Source: Gammaproteobacteria bacterium (lineage in GTDB: Bacteria; Pseudomonadota; Gammaproteobacteria; HTCC5015). Taken from it: 64,000 nt of DNA. Location: contig JACDDA010000001.1 of NCBI GenBank assembly GCA_013817245.1, positions 532,897 to 596,896 of the forward strand, read 5' to 3'. The translations under genes and the position numbers were made by a program. Positions 8,651 through 18,535 of this stretch are shown here, piece after piece (position 1 is the first letter of the stretch; the number at the start of each line of letters is the position of its first letter). A model generated the notes under the pieces. The model did no database searches, was not told where the DNA came from, and worked only from the letters and a program-made list of their open reading frames with translations.

Positions 8651-10576
8651 TCAATCTTCCAAATAAGTGTAGCCCGACAGACCAGACTCCAGCTCGTGAA
8701 AATATTGCGCTTTTATGGCGGTGCTTAAATTAGTCGCATCTAATTTTGCACGATATTGTTGCAATAATTTTTCTGTATCGTAATGCACATAACGCAACAA
8801 CTCATCAATGCGATCGCCGGGTTCTGGCTCTGCTAACCGATATTGACCATTTTCGGTCATGCTGACATTAATAGAATGCGTGTCGCCAAATAAATTATGA
8901 ATATCACCTAAAATTTCTTGATAAGCACCTGTTAAGAAAATTCCGATTAAATAAGTTTCATCTTCTTTGATCGCGTGCAATGGCATGGTTTTACGAACAA
9001 CGCCGTTATCGACGTATTCTTTAATTTGGCCATCTGAATCGCAGGTCATGTCATGCAAAATAGCGTGTTGCGTTAAAGGTTCCTGCAAGCGCGATAAAGG
9101 CAGAATGGGAAATGTTTGACCCAAGCCCCATACGTCCGGCACTGATTGGAATACGGAAAAATTACAGAAGTATTTGTCCGCTAATTTTTGATTTAATTCT
9201 TCAAAAATTTCTAAATGACGGCCACTATCTGCTAGTTTATCGCGGATGCGATAAAACAACGCTAAAGCAAAACGTTCGATTTCTGCGCGAGCTAATAAAT
9301 TTAACGTGCCATTATTAAATTGCGTATGCGAAAAACGTAATTGCGCTTTAGCGAGTTGCAATACTGCTACTGCTTCGTCGGGCCCTAAGGCTGCATCCGC
9401 TTGTTCGTATAAACGATCTAACTCAACCACAATGGAATGTGGTTGCGCACCCTTGGCGGAATTTATTTCTGGGCGAGTTTGATGCGTTTGGAATTTTTCA
9501 ACGTCAACAACATTAGTGACTAATACGGCATGATGCGCCGTTAATGCACGACCCGATTCGGTAATGATTTCAGGTGTGGGCAAATGATGCTTCGCGCAAA
9601 CATCTGCAACTGTGTTAATCACGGCTTCTGCATAATCTTCGGCGCGATAATTAATCGAAAACTCATTCACTGATTGCGTGCCGTCGTAGTCGATACCTAA
9701 GCCGCCGCCAATATCCAACACTTCAATCGCCGCACCTAACTGATGTAACTCAGCATAAATGCGCGCAGACTCACTCACGCCCGCGCGAATATCATCTAAA
9801 TCTGCAATTTGTGAACCCATGTGAAAATGTAATAACTTCAAATGCTGCAAACTATTTGCCGCACGTAATTTATCGAGTGCGGCTAATAGTTGGGTTGCCG
9901 ACATTCCAAACTTGCCCAGTTCACCGCCGGTGTTTTGCCATTTACCTTTGCCGATAGAAGCCAGCCGCATACGAATACCCAGCAACGGTTCAATGCCTAA
10001 AGCCGCTGCTTCGCGCAATACCGTTTCGAGTTCACTGACTTGTTCGATGACAATAAAAATCCGTTTGCCTAATTGTCGACCAATCAACGCTAAACGAATG
10101 TACTCACGATCTTTGTAACCATTGCAAATTAAGGTGTCGTGATCATCCGCATCTTGGCGATAAAACGTTTGCGCCAAAATCGCCATTAACTCCGGCTTGC
10201 TGCCTGCTTCTAAACCGACACGGCCTGGATACGCTTGGCTAATTTGTTCTACTACACAGCGTTGTTGATTTACTTTGATGGGATAGACCGCAGTATGGCG
10301 CGCGGTATAGCCGCGCTTCGCACGTGCTTTATCAAAAGCGTCACATAAATTTCGTACTCGGTGTGTCAAAATATCCTGAAAGCGGATTAGCACGGGGAAA
10401 CCCAAACCCGCTTGTACTGCGGCTTCGGCGACAGCTTTAAGGGGCCATTGCGCGTTGTTATCCGCCGCGCAGGGACGACAAACCACTTCGCCGTTAGCAT
10501 CAATATCGAAATAACCTTCACTCCAGTGATCGATATTGAAACGTTCACGGGCTTTGGCGATGGACCACTTTGTCAT
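8651..10576 (-). CDS. speA: Biosynthetic arginine decarboxylase
   Basis: 641 residues, close to E. coli SpeA. It converts arginine to agmatine, the first step of the agmatine route to putrescine. The fold-III PLP-lysine is K101 in AVYPIKVNQ. The glycine-rich phosphate-binding loop LDIGGGLGIDYDG lies near 286-298. The C-terminal active-site cysteine motif appears as HDMTCDSDG. AAGGAAG precedes the ATG. It is divergent from speE across a 132-base gap that should hold both promoters, and it leads the speA-pdxB unit. No agmatinase or agmatine deiminase gene is in the window, so the putrescine step must be elsewhere. Confidence 0.97.
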   Translation of the reverse strand: MTKWSIAKARERFNIDHWSEGYFDIDANGEVVCRPCAADNNAQWPLKAVAEAAVQAGLGFPVLIRFQDILTHRVRNLCDAFDKARAKRGYTARHTAVYPIKVNQQRCVVEQISQAYPGRVGLEAGSKPELMAILAQTFYRQDADDHDTLICNGYKDREYIRLALIGRQLGKRIFIVIEQVSELETVLREAAALGIEPLLGIRMRLASIGKGKWQNTGGELGKFGMSATQLLAALDKLRAANSLQHLKLLHFHMGSQIADLDDIRAGVSESARIYAELHQLGAAIEVLDIGGGLGIDYDGTQSVNEFSINYRAEDYAEAVINTVADVCAKHHLPTPEIITESGRALTAHHAVLVTNVVDVEKFQTHQTRPEINSAKGAQPHSIVVELDRLYEQADAALGPDEAVAVLQLAKAQLRFSHTQFNNGTLNLLARAEIERFALALFYRIRDKLADSGRHLEIFEELNQKLADKYFCNFSVFQSVPDVWGLGQTFPILPLSRLQEPLTQHAILHDMTCDSDGQIKEYVDNGVVRKTMPLHAIKEDETYLIGIFLTGAYQEILGDIHNLFGDTHSINVSMTENGQYRLAEPEPGDRIDELLRYVHYDTEKLLQQYRAKLDATNLSTAIKAQYFHELESGLSGYTYLED

Positions 10577-10708
10577 GTTTGGTTGACTTCCTTTAGCTAA
10601 TCAGCAACATTGCGCGCCTAACGACGATGCCCACCACTGCGGGCGGTCACTGTCTCATGTTGGCACATGCCAGCAAATGCAGGCGAATCGAAATCTTAAT
10701 CAATAGGT

Positions 10709-11572
10709 ATGACCATGTCATTAAAAGATCCAAATTGGTTTTATGAAAAAATGCCCGATGACGGCACCGCGTTTGGTTTGCGCATCGAAGCAACCTTATT
10801 AGACGAACAAACACCTTACCAACATTTGCAGGTTTTTCAGACGCAGGGGTTTGGTAAATTCATGGTCTTGGATGGCTGCACGATGGTGACCGAGCGTGAT
10901 AATTTTCTTTATCACGAAATGATGTCGCATCCGGCTTTATTCTCGCATCCGCATCCCAAAAATGTCGTCATCATTGGCGGCGGCGATTGCGGTACCTTAC
11001 GTGAAGTGCTGAAACATGATTGCGTAGAAAATGCCTGGCAAATTGAAATTGATGAAGCGGTAACCCGCGCAGCTGAAAAATTCTTTCCTGAATTATGTGA
11101 AGCGAATAATGATCCCCGTGCGCATTTACAATTCGAAGATGGCATTGCTTGGATTAATAATGCAGCGCCTGGATCAATCGATTTAATTATTGTTGATAGC
11201 ACCGATCCCGTCGGACCTGCTGAAGGTTTATTTCAAGAACCGTTTTATCGCGCTTGTCATAAAGCCTTAGGCGAACATGGTTTGCTAATTCAACAAAGCG
11301 AATCACCGTTATTACACGCACAGCGCGTCACCTGGGCGATGCACGATATCACTCGTGCTGCGGGTTTTGTTGATACCAAAACGTTATTTTTTCCACAGCC
11401 GATTTATCCCAGCGGTTGGTGGTCGGCCACTATTGCTGCGAAGCAAACCATTAACTTCAAACGTCGTGAAGCGGCGGAAAAGAAAAACTTTGAAACGGTT
11501 TATTACAATGCAGAAATTCATACCGCTGCATTTGCGCAACCGGAGTTTTTCAAAAAACGCCAAGCGCGTTAA
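10709..11572 (+). CDS. speE: Spermidine synthase
   Basis: 287 residues. It transfers aminopropyl from decarboxylated S-adenosylmethionine to putrescine. The core motifs are LDGCTMVTERDNFLYHEMMSH, the SAM-site glycine loop VIIGGGDCGTLREVLKH, IEIDEAV, and the catalytic region IIVDSTDPVGPAEGLF. Length matches E. coli SpeE. Two in-frame ATGs lie six bases apart (10709 and 10715); the ribosome site upstream is weak, so either may be used. It is divergent from speA, forming a polyamine locus. No speD is present here. The shared terminator at 11628-11663 follows. Confidence 0.96.
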   Translation: MTMSLKDPNWFYEKMPDDGTAFGLRIEATLLDEQTPYQHLQVFQTQGFGKFMVLDGCTMVTERDNFLYHEMMSHPALFSHPHPKNVVIIGGGDCGTLREVLKHDCVENAWQIEIDEAVTRAAEKFFPELCEANNDPRAHLQFEDGIAWINNAAPGSIDLIIVDSTDPVGPAEGLFQEPFYRACHKALGEHGLLIQQSESPLLHAQRVTWAMHDITRAAGFVDTKTLFFPQPIYPSGWWSATIAAKQTINFKRREAAEKKNFETVYYNAEIHTAAFAQPEFFKKRQAR

Positions 11573-11627
11573 TTCCAATTTATTAATTCAAGCGCGTTAA
11601 TTTAATTTATAAAAAAACGACGAAGCA

Positions 11628-11663
11628 TAAAAAAGCCCCTACAGTAATGCAGGGGCTTTTTTT
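11628..11663. terminator. Bidirectional terminator between speE and amtB
   Basis: The stem AAAAAGCCCCT / AGGGGCTTTTT (11630-11640 with 11651-11661) is flanked by A- and T-runs, so it can end transcription from both convergent genes. Confidence 0.85.
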
Positions 11664-11684
11664 CGTTCGGATATTAATTATTAC

Positions 11685-13001
11685 TTAGAGAATATAACCA
11701 CGTTCATTGTGTTCAGATAAATCCAAGCCTACTGTTTCGGCTTCTTCTGTTACACGTAAACCAATCGTCCAGTCGATGAGCTTTAAGATAATTAAGCTCA
11801 CGATAGCAGTCCAAGCAACGGTGACTAATACACCTTTAGCTTGAATCCACACTTGGCTGCCGATTGACATACCTTCAGCTAAACCTACGCCGCCTAAACT
11901 TGCATCTGCACAAACGCCCGTTAATAACGCACCGACGATACCACCCACAGCATGCACACCAAATGCATCTAATGAGTCATCGTATTTAAATGCGCGTTTC
12001 AAACGAGTAGCTGCCAAGAAACAAATTACGCCAGCGGCTAAACCAATCAACAATGCGCCCATAGGACCTGCAGTGCCAGAAGCCGGTGTAATCGCTACTA
12101 AACCAGCAACCGCGCCAGATGCAATACCTAACAAGCTAGGTTTGCCATGCGTGATCCACTCAGCAAACATCCACGTTAACGCTGCTGCGGCAGTCGCAAC
12201 TTGCGTTACCAACATCGCCATACCAGCAGTGCCGTTTGCAGCCACTGCGCTGCCAGCATTAAAGCCAAACCAACCTACCCACAATAATGCAGCACCGATT
12301 AAGGTGTAGCCTAAATTATGCGGAGGCATAGCAGCGGTGGGATAACCTTTACGTTTACCAATGACTAATGCTGCCACTAAACCGGCAATACCCGCATTGA
12401 TATGTACAACCGTGCCGCCTGCAAAATCGAGTACGCCCCAATCCCACAACAAGCCGCCATCACCCGCCCACACCATGTGTGCAATCGGTAAATAAGCGAA
12501 GGTGAACCACAAGGTAGTAAACAACAACATAGATAAAAATTTCATGCGTTCAGCAAAAGCACCTACGATCAACGCCGGTGTAATAATGGCGAAAGTCATT
12601 TGAAAAGTGGCAAACACTGATTCAGGAATGGCGTAACTTAAACTACTCACGCCTACACCTTGCATGAATGCTTTACCGAAGCCACCAATGAAAGAAGCAC
12701 GGTTTACAACATCTGCTTGCATGCCGGTCACATCAAACGCGAGACTATAACCATACACCACCCACAACACACTGATTAACGCCGTGATTGCAAAACATTG
12801 CATGAATACCGACAACACGTTTTTTGCACGTACCATGCCCGCATAAAACAATGCTAAGCCTGGAATCGTCATCAACAACACTAATGCGGTTGCAGTTAAC
12901 ATCCACGCGGTATCACCCGAATTAAGTTCAGCTGCAAATGCTGAACCCGGTAGAACAGCAGTCAGCAATGTCGCCAACCCCGTTTTTTTATTAACGATCA
13001 T
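11685..13001 (-). CDS. amtB: Ammonium transporter AmtB
   Basis: About 438 residues: a cleavable-looking signal sequence ending SAFAAE, then eleven hydrophobic segments. The pore twin histidines lie in VHINAGIAG and FGVHAVGGIVG. Conserved AHMVWAGDGG and the FNAGSA loop are present. It conducts ammonium across the inner membrane. The longest frame starts at a GTG at 13010, but AAGGAG (13010-13015) overlaps that codon and sits eight bases before the ATG at 13001, which I take as the start. It lies 41 bases downstream of glnK, the usual glnK-amtB arrangement, where the PII protein plugs the channel when nitrogen is plentiful. Confidence 0.97.
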   Translation of the reverse strand: MIVNKKTGLATLLTAVLPGSAFAAELNSGDTAWMLTATALVLLMTIPGLALFYAGMVRAKNVLSVFMQCFAITALISVLWVVYGYSLAFDVTGMQADVVNRASFIGGFGKAFMQGVGVSSLSYAIPESVFATFQMTFAIITPALIVGAFAERMKFLSMLLFTTLWFTFAYLPIAHMVWAGDGGLLWDWGVLDFAGGTVVHINAGIAGLVAALVIGKRKGYPTAAMPPHNLGYTLIGAALLWVGWFGFNAGSAVAANGTAGMAMLVTQVATAAAALTWMFAEWITHGKPSLLGIASGAVAGLVAITPASGTAGPMGALLIGLAAGVICFLAATRLKRAFKYDDSLDAFGVHAVGGIVGALLTGVCADASLGGVGLAEGMSIGSQVWIQAKGVLVTVAWTAIVSLIILKLIDWTIGLRVTEEAETVGLDLSEHNERGYIL

Positions 13002-13042
13002 GAATTTCACTCCTTACATGCGATTCAAAATATGAGAGAAAC

Positions 13043-13680
<638 letters not shown>

Positions 13681-13730
13681 TGCCTTTATTTGGTGCGCAG
13701 CTTTTCGCGCAGTCGCACCAAATAAAGGCA
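13681..13730. repeat. Perfect 17-bp inverted repeat upstream of ubiK
   Basis: TGCCTTTATTTGGTGCG (13681-13697) and its exact reverse complement (13714-13730) are separated by 16 bases. It ends 55 bases before the ubiK start. There is no T-run, so a terminator is unlikely. It could be an operator or a 5'-leader hairpin of the ubiK transcript. Confidence 0.75.
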
Positions 13731-13785
13731 TTCACAGAAAGAAATACAATGGCACAATAGAGCCTCACCTTATTGGAGCACTGCC

Positions 13786-14055
13786 GTGGTCAAGCCCAAC
13801 TTCCTCAACGAACTTGCTGACAAACTCAGCCAATTGATTCCGCCGCAATTAGCTAATCTTACTAATGCACCCAATCTCGAAGCAGCCAAAGCTGAGATCG
13901 AACGTAATGTTCGCAGCTTGTTACAGGCTTCTTTTCAAAAATTGGATTTAGTCACGCGCGAAGAATTTGATATTCAACGTCAAGTCTTAGAAAAAACGCG
14001 CGCCGAATTAAATAAACTCGAAGCGCGAATCGCTGAATTAGAAAATCAACGTTAA
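13786..14055 (+). CDS. ubiK: Ubiquinone biosynthesis accessory factor UbiK
   Basis: 89 residues of the BMFP/YqiC family. The N-terminal half carries the amphipathic helix region (FLNELADKLSQLIPPQL), and the C-terminus is a coiled coil (VLEKTRAELNKLEARIAELENQ). In the known family UbiK partners UbiJ in the soluble Ubi complex for aerobic ubiquinone synthesis. UbiJ, UbiB and UbiE are encoded at 46.9-50.0 kb in this window. The start is GTG with TTGGAG seven bases upstream. It is followed at 107 bases by comM. Confidence 0.92.
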   Translation: MVKPNFLNELADKLSQLIPPQLANLTNAPNLEAAKAEIERNVRSLLQASFQKLDLVTREEFDIQRQVLEKTRAELNKLEARIAELENQR

Positions 14056-14161
14056 CGTTTACTCGCGCTTTTAAACATGCCGTTCTGAAATAACGCATGT
14101 TAAGATCGGGCTCACTTCGCGCAGACGAAGGATTATAAATACAACAGGGAGATGTTAAAAA

Positions 14162-15688
14162 ATGTCGTTAGCCGTGCTTTACACTCGCGCTCTCACCGGT
14201 TTACAAGCGCCACTCGTTACAGTTGAAGTTCACATGAGCAACGGCCTGCCGGCATTATCCATTGTCGGTTTGCCAGAAGCCGCCGTTCGCGAAAGCAAAG
14301 ATCGCGTGCGCGCCGCTATTTTAAATTCACGTTTTGAATTTCCTGCACGACGTATCACCGTTAATCTTGCGCCAGCTGATTTACCCAAAGAAGGCGGCCG
14401 TTTTGATTTAGCGATTGCACTCGGCATACTCGCAGCATCACAACAAATTCCGCTCGCGCCTTTAGCACAATACGAAATCATCGGTGAATTATCATTAAGC
14501 GGCGAATTACGCGGCGTGCAAGGTGTATTACCTACAGGCTTAGCCTGCGCTGATAGCGAACGTGCATTGTTATTGCCCGAAGCCAACGCATTAGAAGCGA
14601 GTTTATTACCCAGCTTACGCGCATATTCCGCTAAACATTTATTAGACGTGTGCGCGCATTTACAAAATGCTGACACACTCACGGCGATTGCACATAACGT
14701 CATTACTCCACAGCCTCATCAAACTGTTTTGCACGCTGACCTTGCAGACGTACGCGGTCAACAACAAGCGAAACGCGCATTAGAAATTGCTGCAGCCGGC
14801 GGCCATAATTTATTAATGCGCGGACCACCGGGCACCGGCAAAACCATGTTAGCAAGTCGTCTGGTAGGTTTGTTACCGCCAATGAGCGTGGTACACGCAC
14901 AAGAAAGCGCCGCGATTCAATCTATTTCCGATCAAGGATTTGATGCAACGCAATGGGGCGTGCGGCCGTATCGCGCACCGCATCACACCGCATCTGCTGT
15001 TGCCTTAGTCGGTGGCGGTTCAAATCCACGACCGGGTGAAATTTCACTCGCGCATCACGGCGTATTATTTTTAGATGAATTACCAGAATTTGATCGCAAA
15101 GTTCTAGAAGTGTTGCGCGAGCCTTTAGAAAAAGGCCGCATTATTATTTCACGCGCGGCACGCCAAGCAGAATTCCCTGCCGAGTTTCAATTAATCGCGG
15201 CGATGAATCCTTGTCCTTGTGGTTATTTAGGTGATACACAAAAAAATTGTCGCTGTACGCCGGATCAAGTATTACGTTATCAAAATAAAATTTCAGGCCC
15301 AGTATTAGATCGCATTGATTTGCATATTGAAGTACCGCGCGTACCGGTGAATGTATTGCAAACGCAAAGTCCTGCCGAGCTAAAACAAAATGAAACGTCT
15401 GCACTAGTACGTCTGCGCGTCATTGCCGCTTATGAAAAACAAATTAACCGTCAAGGCGTAGTCAATGCACGTTTATCTAACAAAGCGTTAGAACGCCATG
15501 CACCGATGGAAGACGCCGCGCAATTATTATTACAAAGCGCCTTTCAACGTTTAAACCTTTCCGCTCGGGCCTATCACCGCGTGTTACGCATTGCACGTAC
15601 GATTTGTGATCTTGCGAATCGCGATTTAATCACTACTCACGATATGGCAGAAGCGATTAGCTATCGCAACTTACAAAAACACATTTAA
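14162..15688 (+). CDS. comM: ComM/YifB family AAA+ ATPase
   Basis: 508 residues in the usual order: a Lon-protease-like N-terminal domain (1-170), an Mg-chelatase-type AAA+ core with Walker A GPPGTGKT at 221-228 and Walker B LFLDELPEF, a cysteine cluster (CPCGY...CRC, near 349-365), and a C-terminal helical lid. In Vibrio and Acinetobacter ComM is a hexameric helicase that extends branch migration during natural transformation. The family is also present in bacteria not known to be competent, so competence is not shown here. GGGAG precedes the ATG. A terminator follows at 15729-15753. Confidence 0.95.
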   Translation: MSLAVLYTRALTGLQAPLVTVEVHMSNGLPALSIVGLPEAAVRESKDRVRAAILNSRFEFPARRITVNLAPADLPKEGGRFDLAIALGILAASQQIPLAPLAQYEIIGELSLSGELRGVQGVLPTGLACADSERALLLPEANALEASLLPSLRAYSAKHLLDVCAHLQNADTLTAIAHNVITPQPHQTVLHADLADVRGQQQAKRALEIAAAGGHNLLMRGPPGTGKTMLASRLVGLLPPMSVVHAQESAAIQSISDQGFDATQWGVRPYRAPHHTASAVALVGGGSNPRPGEISLAHHGVLFLDELPEFDRKVLEVLREPLEKGRIIISRAARQAEFPAEFQLIAAMNPCPCGYLGDTQKNCRCTPDQVLRYQNKISGPVLDRIDLHIEVPRVPVNVLQTQSPAELKQNETSALVRLRVIAAYEKQINRQGVVNARLSNKALERHAPMEDAAQLLLQSAFQRLNLSARAYHRVLRIARTICDLANRDLITTHDMAEAISYRNLQKHI

Positions 15689-15728
15689 CACGCATTCAAT
15701 AACCAAGTGTTTTATTTAGCATTATAAA

Positions 15729-15753
15729 AAAAGCCCCGCTAGGCGGGGCTTTT
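15729..15753. terminator. Bidirectional terminator between comM and the porin gene
   Basis: The stem GCCCCGC / GCGGGGC (15733-15739 with 15743-15749), loop TAG, is flanked by an A-run and TTTT and serves both convergent genes. Confidence 0.88.
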
Positions 15754-15776
15754 AATTTCTTAAAGAGTGTTACAAC

Positions 15777-16397
15777 TTATAAAACATCAAACTCATATTT
15801 CAGATCAAAAACTAATTTTGCTTGGTCATCTAAGTCTTCATCAGCGTTAACTAAAGCGGCGCCGACGGTGAAGTCATTTACTTTTTTCTTTAAACCAATT
15901 TCAAAGTAATTGCCGTCAAGGTCATCTCCAAACGCGCCCACTTTTGCATACACATCTTTATAGTTACCGGTCAGAGCAACGAAGGTGTAATCAGTGTCAG
16001 GATTCGTATCAACAACGCCTTTTGCTATTTCAATGCTGGCAAACCATGCCGTAAAGGTTGCGCCAATTTCATAGGCATCGTCATAAGCATCGTCAGAATA
16101 GAAATAACCTAATACACCACCTTTCAAAGACAGATTTTCAGTAAATGCAAAACCATAACCGGCATATAAATCAGTTTCGATACCGAGCGGCATATCAGCA
16201 GCCCATGCACCCACATAAGCACCGGCGATGTCGTAATCAATACCAGCATAACCGGTACCGCTTGATTGTTGAACACCGCGATAAACGTAATCGCTCAAAC
16301 CACCGACGTTGGCTTTTAATGCTGCTGCTGCAGGTTGTACTGATAAAGCTAAGACCATAAGAGCACTTGCACACGCTACTAAATTAAACTTCTTCAT
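15777..16397 (-). CDS. TorF-family putative outer-membrane porin
   Basis: 206 residues: a signal peptide (cleavage near AAAALKA, about residue 26), then alternating strands of a small beta-barrel ending in a C-terminal LKYEFDVL. The signature SDYVYRGVQQSSG directly after the signal peptide marks the TorF / Gcw_chp family. Substrate is unknown. From general knowledge this family is often encoded beside glnK-amtB in proteobacteria, and here it is about 2.4 kb from them with ubiK-comM between. GGGGA lies five bases before the ATG. It could be a small-solute porin; transport is inferred from the family only. Confidence 0.88.
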   Translation of the reverse strand: MKKFNLVACASALMVLALSVQPAAAALKANVGGLSDYVYRGVQQSSGTGYAGIDYDIAGAYVGAWAADMPLGIETDLYAGYGFAFTENLSLKGGVLGYFYSDDAYDDAYEIGATFTAWFASIEIAKGVVDTNPDTDYTFVALTGNYKDVYAKVGAFGDDLDGNYFEIGLKKKVNDFTVGAALVNADEDLDDQAKLVFDLKYEFDVL

Positions 16398-16483
16398 GTG
16401 GTTCCCCGTTCTTTTCAGTTAAATAAAAAATAAACACTCATTGTTTTTGCTTACTACTTAATTTTTTTTGCGGCGCCAAATAT

Positions 16484-18253
16484 TTATGCAGCACGACGAC
16501 GTAATAACAAAGGCAAACCTAACATCATTAAAAATAACCATGATGCAGAACCACTGCCTTTTTGGTTTTCTGCTAATTCATCATCAGCAGCAACCAACGC
16601 ACCCGTTAAACTTTGATAGAGACCGCCCGCTAAAAAGGCTAAGTTATTACTCGCGTGCACACCACCCACCGCAAACGCTACGTCATTTAAATCCTTCGAA
16701 TCATAACGAACATTGACGGTATCACCATTTCGCACATAACCGAATGATTGATAGCTTGCACCATTGATCGAAAATTCAGCATTGGTGATAGTCGCAGGAA
16801 CAAAAACATTATCATCTAAACCGGCAATGCGAATGCCGCTGGTTGTTTGTACACTGCGATTGAAGGCGCGCTCTTCACCCAATCCAAAGTTTGCCGGCGT
16901 TACACCCCACGGTTCTGCAATGCCATCGTTATTCGCATCATTCGCCAGATAACGCACTAAAGCAAAACGTCGATTACCACCTACCAAAGGATCATTATAA
17001 TAACCGGCCGCTACAATTTTGCCATCCGGCTGCACCGCAAGAGCATATGCATGAGAACCGTTGTTATTACCGATATTCGTTGTCGCCACCCCGTTAGCAC
17101 CAAAACTGACATCACGGCTGCCATTGGCATTCAAGCGCAATGCGGCCATGGGACCATTAAAATCAGCGGCCGCGACAATTTTACTATCCGGCTGTAACGC
17201 CAGCGCTCTAGAGATCTGATCGTCGCCACCACTGCCGTTAAGGTCTGCTTCAAATCGACCCAACACCCCAAAACTGGTATCCAAACTACCATTACTATTG
17301 AAGCGCACCACGAAGGTATCGCGATCATCAGGACCATCAAACCAGCCGCCCGCGACAATTTTGCCATCCGGTTGAATGGTCACACCATAAAACTCACTGT
17401 CTTGACCCAAACTGGTCAACGTGATGACGACGCCGTTACTACCAAAACTATTGTCAACGCTGCCATCGGCATTAAAACGCGCTACTAAACCGCCATAATT
17501 ACCATCACTATTATATCCACCACCCACTGCGATAATTTTGCCGTCGGCTTGCAACGCCAAATTGTAGAAAGATTCATCATCACCCAAGTTTTTCCAGGCA
17601 ATGCCATCTCCATCAAAAGAGGTATCAAGGCTGCCGTTACTGTTTAAGCGAACCAAGAGCCCATCACTAACGGATACAGGAGAACTACTACCCGCCACGA
17701 CAATTTTACCGTCCGCTTGTAATCCGACAGCGCTAACATGCACGGAACTAGCGTCATCAATAGGATAAAACAATTGATGGCCATTAACGCCAAAACTACT
17801 GTCCAAGCTACCGTTAACATTTAAACGCAGGATCCATACAAAGCTTTTGGTATTTAAAGCGTTTCGGCCGTAACCCGCGCCAATCACTTTTCCATCGGGC
17901 TGCACTACCACTGCTTCGACACGAGCATTACTTACTGTAATCGACGGGGTCACGAATAATTCACCCGTGCCCCCAAAAGTCGCATCTAAGGTACCGTTGC
18001 TGTTATGACGAGTGAAAACAGCAAAATTGTTGGGAAACATGCTACGACCCGCTGTTACCAGTTTGCCATTCGGCACGACGGCTGTCGCATTAGCGAATAC
18101 ACGGTTGCTCGGTGCTGAAGTAGGACTCACTAACACACCACCCGCACCAAAACTCGTATCTAAGCTACCGGGCGCAGCCAGCACACTCGACATAGCACCG
18201 AGCAGTCCAATCATCACCAAGCCACGGGCTATTTTGTTTTTTAATACATTCAT
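16484..18253 (-). CDS. Delta-60 repeat surface protein with GlyGly-CTERM-like tail
   Basis: About 589 residues. After a signal peptide (cut near SSVLAAPGS) come seven repeats of about 55-60 residues, each with a GSLDTSFG-type motif and a QPDGKIVAAG-type motif, the delta-60 (TIGR02608) repeat expected to form a beta-propeller. A beta-rich region of about 110 residues follows. The C-terminus is a sorting signal: a Gly/Ser stretch (KGSGSAS), a hydrophobic helix and RRRAA, resembling GlyGly-CTERM, which rhombosortase cleaves in known systems. No sorting protease is in the window. The start is ATG 18253 with GGAGAG upstream; an upstream in-frame TTG (18274) lacks one. Function is unknown, likely a secreted or surface protein. 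Confidence 0.88.
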   Translation of the reverse strand: MNVLKNKIARGLVMIGLLGAMSSVLAAPGSLDTSFGAGGVLVSPTSAPSNRVFANATAVVPNGKLVTAGRSMFPNNFAVFTRHNSNGTLDATFGGTGELFVTPSITVSNARVEAVVVQPDGKVIGAGYGRNALNTKSFVWILRLNVNGSLDSSFGVNGHQLFYPIDDASSVHVSAVGLQADGKIVVAGSSSPVSVSDGLLVRLNSNGSLDTSFDGDGIAWKNLGDDESFYNLALQADGKIIAVGGGYNSDGNYGGLVARFNADGSVDNSFGSNGVVITLTSLGQDSEFYGVTIQPDGKIVAGGWFDGPDDRDTFVVRFNSNGSLDTSFGVLGRFEADLNGSGGDDQISRALALQPDSKIVAAADFNGPMAALRLNANGSRDVSFGANGVATTNIGNNNGSHAYALAVQPDGKIVAAGYYNDPLVGGNRRFALVRYLANDANNDGIAEPWGVTPANFGLGEERAFNRSVQTTSGIRIAGLDDNVFVPATITNAEFSINGASYQSFGYVRNGDTVNVRYDSKDLNDVAFAVGGVHASNNLAFLAGGLYQSLTGALVAADDELAENQKGSGSASWLFLMMLGLPLLLRRRAA

Positions 18254-18535
18254 CGCCACTCTCCAAAAATTCAATTTAGATTATTCGCACAATTCCATTC
18301 AGTCAGCGTCAACTATTACAGGCGCCACTAATCAATATTCTATTAATTATCCGGGATAGTCTTTAAGCCACACCGCGACACGCAGCGAATATGCGATGCC
18401 TCTATAAAAAATGCAACTGTATTTCCCAGTTATCACCCTATTTGCGGAGCAGCTCTAATAAAACGAGGCAACGTTGCTAACCTTTCTTTGGTTACAATAG
18501 TCACCTTGATTGATGTGGATTAAGCAACAACTCAT

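Noticed and set aside
10577..10708. Possible riboswitch or polyamine leader between speA and speE
   Set aside because: Only a short dyad (TGGCA-CA-TGCCA) is visible; nothing resembling a known leader was found.
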